Assembly (NCBI GenBank): GCA_018902385.1
Contig: JABSSW010000018.1
Coordinates: 1-64,000 of the forward strand
Direction: 5' to 3'
DNA: 64,000 nucleotides
Source: Physcia stellaris
Lineage: Eukaryota > Ascomycota > Lecanoromycetes > Caliciales > Physciaceae
Shown: positions 36,670 through 50,865 of the stretch, piece after piece
Layout: the number at the start of each line of letters is the position of its first letter
Position numbering within the stretch: position 1 is the first letter of the stretch
Made by a program: the position numbers and the translations under genes
The notes under the pieces: generated by a model
Told to the model about the DNA's origin: nothing
The model's database searches: none
The model's input: the letters and a program-made list of their open reading frames with translations, nothing else

Positions 36670-39600
36670 ATGGGGGAAGCGTCAGGAGATAAGATTCTGG
36701 AATGGTAAGAACATTCTGATCATCCCAAAGGACTCAAGTGCTTACATATAATTAGGTACGGATCTTTGTCATCACGAAGAGTAGATCTCGTGGGGGATTA
36801 CGCAGGTCAAGAGCTATTTCTCGTCGAGGGAGATTCTCTTCTGCTTCACTGTCTGAACGATCCTAGACTAGATTTTGGTGGTACGTATTTCCCCACAGTA
36901 TGGAATAATACCGACGTCTGGTGGACCTTTCGATGTTTCTTGTGGCTACAAGGCTAGCCTTAGAGAAAGCCCAAGTGGATCTAACAACTCACAGATGGAT
37001 TTCAATTATTACACGCGGCATACGCTGTGGAATACTTCATACAAGGCCTCGTGCAAAGAAAGTGCAACTTGCACATTGTCTTTTTTGACCAGCACGAGAG
37101 CCTATGCATACCTCGCAACATCAGTAGGGTAAACCGACCGAAGTACTTACTGGCACGATCGGTCATCCTTCGCCATCTGCAGGCCAACCTTCCCAAGATC
37201 CACCCCTCTATCGAGTTGCATGTGTTCTCGTCAGTACGGAGCCAGAGATTCTTTGATTTTCTCAAAGCATCAGGCGTTTACTTTGTCATGGCCCACGACG
37301 GTGCCAACGCTGTCCCGATATCGAAAGATTACGGCATACAAAATCTTTCCGAGAAGGATAGAGCCAATGTCGAAACCCAAGAGCATTCGAGGAAGTTAGG
37401 CTTCCGTGCGATGATATGCTACTTGATAATTCAAGGTTACAACGTTGCTCTTATCAACGGAGTAGAATGGCAGGACACGAAGGTAAACAACCCACTTCAA
37501 TTGAATCTCTTATTACTTCAGCTAATGATTGCTGAGTAGGTCGTAACCACGGTTGTTGAAGGCTCAAGGAGAGCCAGAAGCCTGACTGGACTGTCCTCCA
37601 AGGCCACAGAACCACAGAACGGTAACAATCAGACTGATTTGCCTGACACCGTCGATACTAGTCTCTCCAAGCTTGGGCTTACGCTAGATATTCCAACGGA
37701 GAATGGGACATCGAGTATCCTATCAAGCAAGGCCTTGTCGGCCAAGCAAGGACACGATCTTCAAGATGGAGATACCGACATTTTGACAGAGCGTACCTAC
37801 CTTGCGATTCTGACACTCGCAGCCCTACTGAAAGCCAAATCCGTCCATAGACTTACCGTTTTCGCTTTCTTACTGCATATGGTTTTGGCACGAGAAATGA
37901 GTCTCTCTGCTCGGCACCTGCATCCCACCAAGCCTGAACAGCGTGCATTCATAGACGAATTTCTTGCGGTTTTTTCACGAGAGGCGAGCAAAATAGTTAA
38001 AACCGCGCGCTGGGGACAGACCATGAAGTCGAACTCAGTCACATGCGATGTTGTTGACATCTTAGATGGTCGTCTGTTCATTGTCACTCTCGGATCGCTG
38101 AAGGCGATATTCAACACAGTCATGTCCGAGCCACGACTTACCTCAAGCTTTTCACGTCTTACTCAAGCCTTAGAGAAATTAGATTTTGGTCAGGTCGACG
38201 TCTCGGATATGGGCTTGCCTTCTAATCCCAACGATCCGAAGGTTCAACAGTCTGAGATCCCTTTTTCCTCTAGTGCAGCCTCGATATTGCCGTTCACGAG
38301 TCCAGTTTTTGATAAGCATCTAGCGTCGATTCAGATATCTATCGCTGGGAATCGGCCTCCCCGACCTGAGTCAGCTCGAATCTTTCAGGAAGTCACCCAT
38401 TGGCATAATGCCAAGCGCAAGCTGGATAATAAGGCCTACAAGGAGCAGTCTGGCCGAGAAAAGTCTCGTGCCTTGCGGCGAAACCAGTTTTTTATGGCTG
38501 AAATGTTCTCTTATGCAGCGAGTTTGACAAACTCTGCCGGTAAGATTTTGGATCCAGAAGTTATCACGGTTGGCAAAGCGAAAAAGGCCACTACCAAAAT
38601 GCTTGAAGCGAACAAAGAAAACGAAAGTAAAGCAAAGGGCAACAAGAACCCAGGAAGCAAGGCAGGATCAAACAAGAAGAATGTTGGCAAACAAGCCATG
38701 TTGAGCAACATTGCTGCAAGTAAAGCTGCCAAAGAAGACGATGTAACAGAAAAGACTTTCAAGGCTTGGGAGACTGTTCGCAAAATCTTTGACTCCGAGA
38801 CGCTTCCTGCGTCAAGATATGCCAAAGCTAGGAGCTATTCGAATGATCCTGCAAGTTCCAAGCGTAAAGCTGTGGAAGCTGAAGTCGAGTTCTATAAGAT
38901 TTGTGTGCTCATTGCAATCTATAAAGAGTCGAGCAAAGCTTCGGACAAAAAGAAAAATCAGCATGAAGAGCATCTATTTGGTGTCGCGTCCATGGTCTGG
39001 GACTCTCTACGAAAATTACCCCTGGCCAGCGGTTTGACGAAGAAAATCATCGATTTAGCAAAGCAGATTGCATCATCCGTTGGCCTGCCACCAGTCTCCT
39101 TTCCCACAGTGGAGTACGATCGGAAATTATCTTTTGACCCAAGCATATCATTAACGAATATACCAAGGCTGCCACTAGCATCAAATCCAAAGGAATTCCA
39201 GTTGCTCCATTGTGGTCCTTACATGGACCGGAACCTCGACTCCGCACCAGACCCTCGAGTACCATTCGAGCCTGATGGGTGGCAGAGAAAGGTCCTAGAT
39301 GAACTCGACGCCGATAAGAGCATTTTTGTTGTGGCACCCACCAGCGCTGGGAAAACTTTCATATCTTTCTATGCCATGGAGCGGATCCTTCGCGCTGACG
39401 ACGATAGCGTACTTGTATATGTCGCACCCACGAAAGCGCTGGTCAACCAGATAGCGGCAGAGATACAGGTAGGAACATGACCGCCATTTTTGTCTGTTGA
39501 ATTGATGCTAATGGAGCATTAGGCTCGTTTCAAGAAAACATACCAATACAATAAATCCGTTTGGGCCATTCACACAAGAGACTATCGGATCAACAACCCC

Positions 39601-42498
39601 AATGGATGTCAGGTATTGGTGACTGTGCCTCATATCCTGCAGATCATGTTATTATCACCCAGCAATGCAAGGTCATGGAGTCCTCGACTGAAGTACATCA
39701 TCTTCGACGAAATTCACAGTATTGGCCAAGCCGAAGACGGTGTCGTGTGGGAACAGCTACTTCTGCTTGCACCATGCCCTATCATCGCCCTGTCAGCTAC
39801 GGTCGGCAACCCAGAACAATTCAACTCGTGGCTCAAGTCTACGCAAGAGTCGATAGGTAATGAGCTTACCATGATTACACACCCGCACCGTTACTCCGAC
39901 TTACGAAAATTCATCTATACGCCACCAAAGAAATTTCAGTTCAACGGTCTTACTGATCGAGGGTCCTTTGCGACGTTGGGACTCGATGGTCTCGCAGGCT
40001 TGGCTTTCATGCACCCCGTAGCTAGTCTGGTCAATAAGTCAAGGGGAATTCCGAACGACCTGAGCCTAGAAGCCAGAGATTGTCTATCTCTATGGAAGGC
40101 AATGACACACCATCAGACCAAGGATTTTCCGGTCTCCCCAGAGCTCGACCCAGCGAAAGCGGTAGCGCAAATCATCAGAAAGGCTGACATCATTGTGTGG
40201 GAGAAAAAGCTGAAAGAACTTCTCCGAAAATGGATGGATGATGATGCTTCTCCCTTTGACAAAGTTGTCGAAGACCTTAGCAAGTCCATGGATTCATCCG
40301 CGGAGGAGTTTCAGTCCTCTAAGCAACACGGTACAGATAGTGATAGCGAGAGCTCGACTACTGTTGATCCGGAGAGCCTTCAAGATACGACCCTTCCATT
40401 GTTGTGCAAGCTACAAGAGCGAAATGCGTTACCTGCAATATTTTTCAACTACGATCGGCACAAATGTGAAGTGATCTGCCATTCTGTTCTAGACCAGCTG
40501 GTAGCTGCTGAGGAGCGATGGAAAGAGGGGAGTTCAGTCTGGAAGACCAAGCTAGAGCAGTGGGAGCAATGGAAGAAAAACAAGGCTAAGATGGCAGCAA
40601 AGAAAAATCCAAAAGCCGCGGCCAAGAAGAAGGCGAAGAACGATGAAGACGACCCAACGAGTAAGGCCGACCAGATACAGGATGCAGCCAGTTCGGATGT
40701 AGATCCATGGGTTTCTTTTAATCCTGAAGACCCCATTGACGGATTCCATTTTGCTGCAAAGCACAAGGCAGACAAAGCAGACCTGTCCACCTGGTTCCAC
40801 CAACTCAGAAGAAGGGACTTGCCCTCCTGGTTACTAGATGCATTATCTCGAGGTATTGGTGTCCATCATGCTGGCATGAATCGAAAATATCGCCAAGTCG
40901 TGGAAATGCTATTCCGTGGAGGCTTCTTGAGGGTAGTGATTGCCACCGGAACGCTCGCCTTGGGTATCAACATGCCCTGCGCAACCGTGGTCTTTTCGGG
41001 TGATAGTATCTTCTTAACAGCTCTCAATTTCCGCCAAGCAGCTGGCCGAGCTGGACGTCGTGGCTTTGACCTACTCGGGAACGTTGTATTCCAGAACATC
41101 TCCAAGGACAAAGTCTGCCGTCTCTTGAGCAGCAGGCTCCCAGATCTTAACGGACACTTTCCAATCACTACAACGCTGGTACTTAGACTGTTCATGCTCT
41201 TACATGAGTCGGACGCTGCTCCATACGCCATCAAGGCAATTAATTCGCTGTTGTCACAACCGCGCTTATACCTTGATGGATCGGCTTTCCGAGATCAGGT
41301 TCTTCACCATCTCCGTTTCTCAATTGAGTATCTTCGACGTCAAAGCTTGCTCAGCTCCCAAGGAGCACCGATCAATTTCGCGGGCCTGACATCTCATTTA
41401 TACTACACAGAGAACTCTAGCTTCGCTCTAAATGCTCTGATTAAAGAAGGCTATTTCCATGAGCTGTGTGCAGATATCAATGAGAAGCAATCCAGCGTAC
41501 TCCGCACACTGATGATCGTCATGGCTCACCTTTTCGGTCGTCGGCCCTGTCGGGAAGCAGATCAGGAATATCTCGAAGTCGTCGTCAAGCCCTCATCCTC
41601 CATCGTCTTCCTCCCCGAACTACCCCCACGAGCCTCCAAGATCCTCAGCCGACACAACAAAGAAACCCTCGAAACTTTCACCACCTACGTCGAAACTTTC
41701 GTCAACCAGCATATTACTGAACCAGACACCAAACTACCCCTGACCGGCCTCTCCTTTGGCGACACCAACTCCACCCTCACCATCCCCTCGCTCCCGACGC
41801 TCCCCGCACCAAAAGTCCGCTCCGCATTTGTCGCCCTCTCCGGCCACGGCGACACATTCAGCAGCATCCCCGACCTCTGCCGCACCGCGCGCGGCGGCGT
41901 CTTCCTGGAAGAAGCCGTCATCCCCCATCTGGACGTCTACCCCGACGAATCCAAGATCCCGCTCAACGCCTACCTCTACGACTTTTTCATGCACGGCAAC
42001 GTCGAACCCCTGGAAACAGCCAACGGCATCAAGCGCTCAGACGTCTGGTTCCTGCTCAACGATTTCAGCATGGTGTTGGCCACCATCGTGACCAGTCTCG
42101 CCAGCTTCCTGAAACTGCCCGAGGCCGATGTCAGTATGGATATGCTGGCGGGCGTGGGCGATCAAAGTAACACCCTGCAAGACGACCTGTTCGCGGCGGA
42201 TACGGTCGTTGGGAGCGAGGATGATGCGAGTGTTGCTTCTACGCTTGCGGAGCGGGGAGCGACGATTGCGGAGGCGAGCTTGAATACTGCGACGACGAAG
42301 CCGGTGGGCAAGAAGAAGGTTAAGGATGAGTGGGATGAGAGCGATGAGGATGAGGCGGATGGTGCTGGTGATGATGATGGTGAGGAAGTGGGAGCCAGGA
42401 CGGTGGATGAGATGGAGGAGGGGTTTTTGAAGGTTTATAAGGCGATGACGATGTTGCAGAGGGAGTTCAATGAGAAGTTCTTTGCGATGTGGGCTTAG
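36670..42498 (+). CDS. DDX60-like Ski2-type DExH RNA helicase
   Basis: Five exons can be joined in frame: 36670-36704, 36756-36880, 36995-37482, 37540-39468 and 39523-42498, giving 1850 residues, the usual size for fungal DDX60-like proteins. The N-terminus (MGEASGDKILEWYGSLSSRR, then LVGDYAGQELFLVEGDSLL) and the HIVFFDQHESLCIP block are typical. Helicase motifs are complete: APTSAGKT (about 815-822), VYVAPTKAL, DEIH (about 921-924), SAT in ALSATVGN, GTLALGINMP, and QAAGRAGRRGFD. A Lys/Ala-rich insert (KKNPKAAAKKKAKNDEDD) interrupts the space between the lobes. An acidic tail ends the protein. Vertebrate DDX60 is antiviral and acts on RNA or ribosomes; the fungal role is not established. Introns of 50-114 nt have good donors. 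It is probably cytoplasmic, with no targeting signal. The 3' part is strongly GC-biased at third positions, unlike the 5' part. Confidence 0.92.
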
Positions 42499-44053
42499 TG
42501 GGAAGGATGACGGAGGGAGACGGGAAGAGATGGTGGTTTGAGGGTTGTGTAGATGACGAAGGTGGAATGGAAAGGAAATAGAATGAGAGATGAGGGATGA
42601 GAGAAGCAGCAAGGGAGAACCGCAGATAGAGATGGCAGCGGCGGATCCGTCACGATTGAAACGACAGACATCTCGGGTTGTAGACAGCAGCAGCACGACT
42701 CGAAGTAGATAGATAATTCGATACCCCCTTTCAACAACCTCCCTGCTTCCCTTTTACTCCATTCTCATCTGTTATAGGGACAATTCAAAGCACACCCCAA
42801 CCTTGTTTTGCTTCGTTCTGCGCTTATCCCCTGTCGAATTGTTGAGCCTCAGCTCTTTTTTACCTTGAGCTATCCTACCCCAAAGTTACTTCAGTCCAGT
42901 ATCCCTCATGACATTTGCAGGTGTTCGATATTGGGGGTTTGGGGAGGGAAGGGGTAGGGGAGGGGATGAGAGTGATCTTATATACGCATCTACGCTCGGG
43001 TTTTGGTTATCGGTTTCTATCTGATAGCCTATGGGAGGGATATTGGGACTCTCGATCTTCCGTTTGCAAATGTATGCAAATCTATATACTTTTACTGTTA
43101 TGGGGATTCCGTCATGCTTTTTGGGTTTTGTACGGATTTTTTGAATATGGGTTTGAGATAGCGGCTGTTTTTGTGTTGGTGTTGTTTTTTGCTTGGATAT
43201 GAAGGTGCTGGGTTTACTTTACTTTTACTTCTTTGCGATATCTTATCTTCCTGGGACGGGACTGTAAAAGCGCTTGTTTTTGCTTTTTATCTTTCTTGTG
43301 AAATGGAGGTTTAATTATTGGCGTTGGAGACACGAGGCTTAGGTACATGGAGGAAATAAGGGGAAGGAAGGGAGGGGGCAGTAGAGTCATGGCTAAATCG
43401 ACGGAATATTCCTGTACTACTATTGAGTCTAACAACTTCGTCGAGAATTTGTGTCTGTGGTATATACAGAAGATGCGGAAATGACTGAATGAAAAGTGGA
43501 AGATGGACAGATCAAGAGCTTGGGACACAGCTGCTTGCTGATGAGGAGGACATTTGCTTTTGTAATCTTTGAAGACTCGCGGAGACATCATATGGGTGAT
43601 CAGGTGATGAGCCGTTATATGAGTGGGGTCAGGAGATGGGATTTTCGTGACTATGTGCAAGTAGCTCTAGCTCCCATGGGAGTGTGATGAGAGAGAGTAT
43701 GTTGAGACGGCTGAAGCTGTTTGGAGGTCTGGAAATGGTATAGGCGATGTCTTGTGGAGATGGCGGTGCAGTAGTAGAGCCCGAAAAGCTTTACTTGATA
43801 CCCTTTTTTAGGCAAGAGATATCGACTCTTCAACATCTAACAGTTCCACGCCGACTGGTATGAGGTACCACAATATTTCGGGCAGGGGATGGTGATGCGG
43901 GGTCTGACGTAACGTCAGCTGAGGTTTGAGGCTGATGAAATCCATCCTATCCCCCCAACTTTTCGCTGCTGAGATTACTTCTGTCGTCGACGGTGTCTTC
44001 TTTTCCTTGTTCATTTACAACCTTGGGTTCTTAATCAGCTGACATTTCCCGCA
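42499..44053. other. Intergenic, 3' region of helicase gene and promoter of the Cys-triplet gene
   Basis: No gene recognised. Open frames of 60-150 codons on either strand look like shadows or chance. Purine-rich and pyrimidine-rich tracts are frequent (42500-42760). Confidence 0.4.
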
Positions 44054-44639
44054 ATGTTATCCTCCCTCTCACGAACGCTTTTCGGCTGCTTCAGCTCTCC
44101 GTATGACCGCCAAGGAAATCGCAATTGCTCCAAGACTACCGGAGACGGGAACAAGAACTGCTGGAATTGCGTCGATTGCTAGTAAGCGACCTTATTTCCT
44201 GACGAACTTGCGACCACGAAGACAATCTATCCTTGTCTATTCAGTTGTTGGAGGCTTTCATCGTACACTGTATTTGGTTGGAATGCGCTGATAGCTGGAG
44301 CTAGCAATTGCGCGAATTGCTCGGATTGTGTAGGATGCGAGTCTTGCAAGAAGTAAGTAGTCAAAATAGCTATGTTTAATTACATGCGTTCCGCTGACGA
44401 TGCGCGAAGCTGTGCTAGTTGTACGGACTGCGAGGACTGCATGTAAGTTCTGTTTTCATTCAATGGAGCCAACAAATAGATATAAGGTGAAGCCAGCATG
44501 CGAGGAGGAAAAACTTATCCTGGCGATAATTTGAGGAGAGAAAAGATGATTTCAATAAAGGAAGAGGTGCTGATGAAAAAGCAGGAATTGTTATAATGTC
44601 AAAGGCTTGAAGGGAGCAAAGAATGTCGGTGGTTGGTGA
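44054..44639 (+). CDS. Small protein with Cys at every third residue, (xxC)13
   Basis: Four short exons, 44054-44181, 44305-44352, 44410-44442 and 44585-44639, join in frame to 87 residues. All three introns interrupt codons in phase 2 and have GTAAGC or GTAAGT donors. The second has a perfect GCTGAC branch site, and the first and third have GCTGAT. From residue 36 to 72 cysteine occupies every third position, 13 times (NCWNCVDCYNCANCSDC, then VGC-ESC-KNC-ASC-TDC-EDC-MNC). The last exon keeps the period with V, L, A, V, W (YNV-KGL-KGA-KNV-GGW). The first 35 residues (MLSSLSRTLFGCFSSP start) are not repetitive and not a clear signal peptide. Dense cysteine suggests metal binding or a disulphide-laced rod; the strict period of three suggests an extended, helix-like rod. 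No named family comes to mind. The last exon is the least certain; without splicing there, translation would stop at 44444. Confidence 0.7.
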
Positions 44640-45254
44640 GAGATCTGCCATGTGTATTTCTCTGCCATGGGAACAGATCAATCGAGCTTCTTACTTGCGA
44701 GCCTGGTTCTATCTCTGCCAAGACAAATTCCCGTTTCCGAGATGCGGGTACCCTGTCATCCGTAAACTACGTTTGAGAGGACCTTACCACTTACAAGCAG
44801 GATCCAGGTGGTAGGGTCCAATTTGTGGCTTCTAAACAAGTGGACCTCTTTATTATCTGCTTGCATGTACCGTTGTAATTCTGAAGACCTGGACGACGCG
44901 TTCGTGTCTGAATACCCTCAGACTCGTTCCCACGGAGGAGGCTGAGCCTACCTCGCGGTACAATTATATCGTGACTTATGCTCAGATGGCGCGTACAATC
45001 GATCTCGTTGGTCATCAGGATAGGAAAATGTATCTGAAGACAATCCTGAAAAGATGAAACCAAGACAGAATCCGCGGGAGCTTTCCGCGCTCGTCTCGAA
45101 TGCATTTTTCCTAAAATCCGTAAAATCCGAGGTGATCAGACAAATTTTTCTCGCCTGTCAGCAGTCAGCACCACGCTCGTATGCAGAAGTCGGCCGTCAA
45201 TTCGCCTGACATGGAAGTAATCCTTATCGTCTAACACTCTCCTCATCCAAATCA
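44640..45254. other. Intergenic, promoter of LYS12
   Basis: No gene seen between the Cys-triplet gene and homoisocitrate dehydrogenase. No TATA box or known lysine-pathway operator was recognised. Confidence 0.4.
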
Positions 45255-46394
<1,140 letters not shown>

Positions 46395-48871
46395 GGATTC
46401 AACTGAACCGATTCCGAACAGCGGACACCAGAGGATCAGAATGGAGTACGAGCGGCTGAGATGATGAGATGTCACAATCCGCAGACAGGTCTGGGGGAGT
46501 TTTTTCAAAGAAGGCCTTTGACCTTTGTCTTTAAAACAAGCTCATAGCTCCCTGTGAGCACGGAAAGCTAGGGTGAAGAATTAGAATCATTAGACGGGCA
46601 GCAGGAACAAGGCTTGGCTCGGTCAGGATATCAAGACGCGGTTTTATGGAGTACAGCGCTCACAAGAGATAGGAAGACCAGATAAGCAAGCTAGATGATC
46701 GATTCTCCAAAAGCCAAGGCAAGCATATACTCCGACCACGGCCTAAATAAGTCAATATCAAGGATTGGGAAGAGGGCTTCCTCATGATTAATTTTATATT
46801 GGCGGAGAAAGGAGACGACGATCAGTGAATATCGCAGCATCGTCGAAGAAACCATGATACTGTCTCGATTTCAAAGATAAAATTCTTAGCTTCGTTTCAT
46901 CTTTCTTTTCGAAGACTATGTATAACTGTACTTCTCATTCCAAGAGTGTGGATGGTGTGCTACTCCCGCTGTCAAGTCAAACGGTCAGTCTTTTAAACGC
47001 ATGGTTCCACGGGTGATTTCTAGTTCTCGGTCTTACCAATATTTAGATATCTTTCCTCCGCTACCTTCTATCGGCCATGAGGTGGGCCGATGCTGGGCAG
47101 GCAATGCAGCAACCTCCACTTGTCTTTTCATTCTCCTGGGTGCTGCTTTGCATGTGCTTATTTTCTCAAATTAAAGCAGTACGGAGAAAGTGAGAACTGT
47201 GCGGTACGGTCACGAAGGGCGTCGCCGTACGATCCTCAGCTCCAGGCTCCCTTTAGGCCGCATTCCGTCAACGTTGTTCACATATACAGGAAGCTCTGCA
47301 AACTGTTATGGGTGCTAGCTGTAGTCCGGTGTTTAAAGTGCTTCGCTCCAGCGGCGCAGATAGCTAGATATGTTGCTCACAGTGCTGTCGAAATAGTGGG
47401 CTACATTCTTATTAGATCAAAACGCTGTGCATATCCTTTTTGGACTTAGGAGGCTATTAACTCATCGTAAACGGTATCTAGCAACCTCACCCGTACAGCC
47501 TGCCGAAACCACGACCATGTCTTTGGTCTCGTCTACGTGCCGGAAATTTTGGGGTATCAATCCGTTCATAGGAGATTTCGAGAAAGCACTTCAACGAGCT
47601 TCTGGCCAATGGGGGTGGAATACCTTGGTCGGGGACGTACCGCGAGCTGTAGATCATCACGGCTGGTGGCCAGTATTCGGTAAGCTCAGCAACACGAATC
47701 CACCGACATTGAGATAACTCCGCGACATGATTGAGCTGGTGTTGTATTGCCATGAGGCGAAAGAAAGGCTAAATTGGTGATTTCGTGGATGTGGTTCGGG
47801 AGGGACAAAGGAAAATGGCGGCTGACACGTTATTTTACGTCAGAGACGATCATGTCGCATGGTAGGGGAGATTTCTTTTAATCTAGAGGTGCGATGGTGA
47901 TTGGGGAAGCAATCACGTTGTCTTCTTTTACGCCGATGTCTCGGTCTTAAGAGCCAGCCAGGGAAAGAGAAGGAGCATCTAGGGCGAAATAAGTTTGAGA
48001 GAGGCTTCTTTGGGTGCCTTCAGAGTATTTAGGCGTCTCACTCTCGGCAATTTCTCTCTGACTAAGTAACCCCCGAAAAGCTTACGGTGGAATGTGTTCC
48101 TTGTGGCAAAATTGTTCCTTGTGGGGAGAGAAGATGGCGGGCGTTTCGGGCGACTTGGTAAGCTTTCAATCCTGCGTAAGCTTTGCTTACTGCATGGTAC
48201 CTTGGTGTGTGAAGACAGTGCTCAGGCTTCCGTACCGCATGAATCGCTAAGGATAGAGTATTAGCAGCAACCGTTCGAGGATGTCATCGACTACATACCC
48301 GATGTGAGGCAGCTAGACATTGTGTACAAGATCATTAGTCCGCTGCTTTAGAGAGAGTTTACAGGTCCCGTTTACTTCTTTCTCTTTGTTTCGGCGCCTT
48401 GAGCCGGGACTGCAAGCCTTCGAGCTCCAGTGCATCTTCCAGGGCACCTCGCGGTCTCAGCAAAGCTGTGTAGCCATCAACGTATACCAGAAACGGTTTG
48501 TACGTGGACTCTGGTACCACGCAAACATTGGGAGGAGGCGTTGGGCATGCAAGGCACAGTAAGATCGGCAGTCCGCGAACCTGTGCCAATAATGGTGCTA
48601 ATCTCGTATCGGAACCCTTGCTCATAGTACAGCGCGGTTAGATGCAGCCTTACGTACGTACACCTTCTAAAACTCTCTTCGTGTCCAATCGGCTTCGACG
48701 CAAACGTGGCAAAGCTCAGAGAAATTTTTACGCCCTGATAAAGCAGGAATGGTGGCCTGAATCGAGGCAGAAAAGTGCACTAAACCAGCACGGAAAACCA
48801 AGATGATGACCTTATTCCTTCTCCTACCTTTTCTCTCATTTTGCTAGACCTCAATTTCCTTGCTGCCGATA
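46395..48871. other. Long intergenic region, no confident gene
   Basis: About 2.5 kb of normal composition, not of the mutated type. Small frames exist: 47517-47717 (+; MSLVSSTCRKFWGINPFIGD, 66 codons) and 48359-48625 (-; contains VVPESTYKPFLVYVDGYTAL, 88 codons). Neither is recognised, and no splice partners were found. The second has protein-like composition and may be a gene fragment. Confidence 0.4.
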
Positions 48872-50737
48872 ATGGGACTGCTGTCAGAGAAACAAATGGT
48901 GATGAAACAGTCAAGGACGTTCGAGGGCTGGGAGCGCTATCCGACGAACCTGTCGAACTACCACAAAAGTGCCATAGACGGCGAAGCACTCGATCAACAG
49001 TTGAGTCGTTTCTCGGAGAGACTATTCTGTGGTAAAGGGTGCCGAATTGGCGTCGACATTTTCGAGTTTCAAGGTCTGTGATCCCTAATCGCGATCTTGT
49101 GAGATTCTGCTAACATTGATGACTTTCCAAGACCACGAGGAAATGAAATTTTACCAGAACAAATTCTCGAGCGAGAAAGACTTGAGCAATCACCTACTGC
49201 ATTCTACTGCACCTGACATCAGGGTTATATCTATAGCCCAAGCAAACTCACTACAACCATTGAATGTTACTGAAGAAATCATGCGCAAAATTCTCACATA
49301 CCATGATGTCTCTCCAGATTTGCTGATAAATCTCTTCTGCTGCGGCAATTGTACGTTGATTTGTAAAACAAGCTCTTCGTGTTCTCTCATCCGGTTCTAA
49401 AACCAAAGTCGTATTTTCAATATAGCTTTTCAAAGTGTGCCTTTTAAGTTGAAGGATCGCTAACTGCGGCATTTCAATAGACCCTCAAGCCTCCGAGGCC
49501 GGTTCAGGGTATCACTGTTCGAATAGCTCTGCAAATGGACCATCCGGTATGAAGGTTGTAATCTTGGTAAAAGCTAGGCTAACAAGACAACGCAAACTTC
49601 AAGAGATGATGTACACCTTCAAGTATGTCGAGAGAAACGGCCGAGCCCAAGGTAACAATTGGTCGATGCGGCAGACGACGGTTTACCACCAGCGTACAAC
49701 TGAAGGCACTGATCTGTGGATAATCTTGCATCCAAAAACCGAATCTGTGTTCCAAAAAGGCTAGAGAGATTGTTATCGGATGTGCAAAGCACAGCCAAAC
49801 TGCGATTGAATCCAGCCACCGTACACCTATTACTTTTCTCATCGTACATGGAGAATTGGCGTTGGTATCTGAGTCAACTAAGTGAGACCTTTATTGATGC
49901 TGTAAGTCCGAAGAAAATATTGTAGGCCAGGTGGGTCTGATGATTCGACAGGCAGATGCTGCATTGACTATGGATCTGAACGATAACGCCGACTACCGGC
50001 TCAGCTTCTCTACATTGCAGAGCCTTCGTAATCTCGAAGACAAGTTATTTCCGGTGACGGCGGCTCTACATGCTTCTGTGAGTGTCGCAGGTTGGTTGAA
50101 AGATTGCCATAATTCTTTCGTTTCGTCGCAGCGAGACGATGCCATTGCTATAGCTGTCCAGGCGCGGCTGACGCTCGCGCTGGACCGTCTGCGTGGTAAT
50201 CTTACAAGTGCGGAAACACTCAGACATCGCATTGGAGGAATCATGCACTTGGTGAGTGATCTTGGTTCGTCGGTCTTGACCTTTGCAAGGTAACTAAAAA
50301 GCTTTTCCGTAGCTTGGAGACGCACTAAACCACAAAGGCCAAACAACGGCCATGGCTGTGAATCAGCATATGCTAGGGTTGACCAGGAAACAGTGGATGA
50401 TAGTGCTACGGTGCGTGTCGTTGGCGTCATGACACTGATATATCTACCAGCAACCTTCATTGCAGTAAGTCTCCTGGAATTTAAGCAAATGTAAGCTCGG
50501 TGCCTGTGCTCACTCGCAGGCAAGACAGTGTTAGGAATGAATCTGTTTACCTTCGAAGTGGCTGCTTCGAGAATAAAGATCGCGAAAGACTTCTGGGTTT
50601 TTCTTGCCCTAGCAATTCCTTTAACACTACTGACGGTAGGCTGTTGGGTGTTTTTATCCTTCAAAAAGAAAAACCGAAGAGAGTCGAAGATGATGCAAGA
50701 CGCGCAACGCCAAAGCATGGGTTTGTTGACGGTGTAA
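48872..50737 (+). CDS. CorA-like membrane protein, reading frame disturbed
   Basis: A fungal protein with a CorA-type magnesium-transporter core. Exons 48872-49073, 49132-49350, 49481-49546, 49604-50251, 50313-50464 and 50525-50737 can be read. Start MGLLSEKQMVMKQSRTFEGW; cytoplasmic helices follow (WSMRQTTVYHQRTTEGTDLW, LRNLEDKLFPVTAALHAS). Near the end lie VDDSATVRVVGVMTLIYLPA and TVLGMNLFTFE, holding the GMN motif of CorA pores, then a second membrane helix (FWVFLALAIPLTLLTVGCW) and a basic tail. Introns have clean GCTAAC branch sites. The frame slips by one base at three A-runs (49754-49758, 49914-49917, 50388-50390); each would be explained by one missing A. The second could instead hide a 29-nt intron, which is very short. 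Either the assembly undercounts homopolymers or the gene is decaying. Transport activity is not certain, as many fungal members are divergent. It is tail-to-tail with the kinase gene, 128 bp away. Confidence 0.75.
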
Positions 50738-50865
50738 AATTCGGACGACGCTCCTCTGAAACCACGATGGAGGGCAGTGTCAAGACCTACTCGACCCCCG
50801 CGTGCCGTGGAACTGTTGATGGGTTGAGGTGGAAAGACCTACAACGAAAAATTCCGAGACTGAGA

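Noticed and set aside
42037-42696. 219-codon minus-strand frame
   Set aside because: Most of it is antisense to the 3' end of the DDX60-like gene, and the rest is untranslated sequence; no domain seen.
43214-43660. 148-codon minus-strand frame
   Set aside because: No motif, biased His/Pro/Lys composition, and no splice partners; probably chance.
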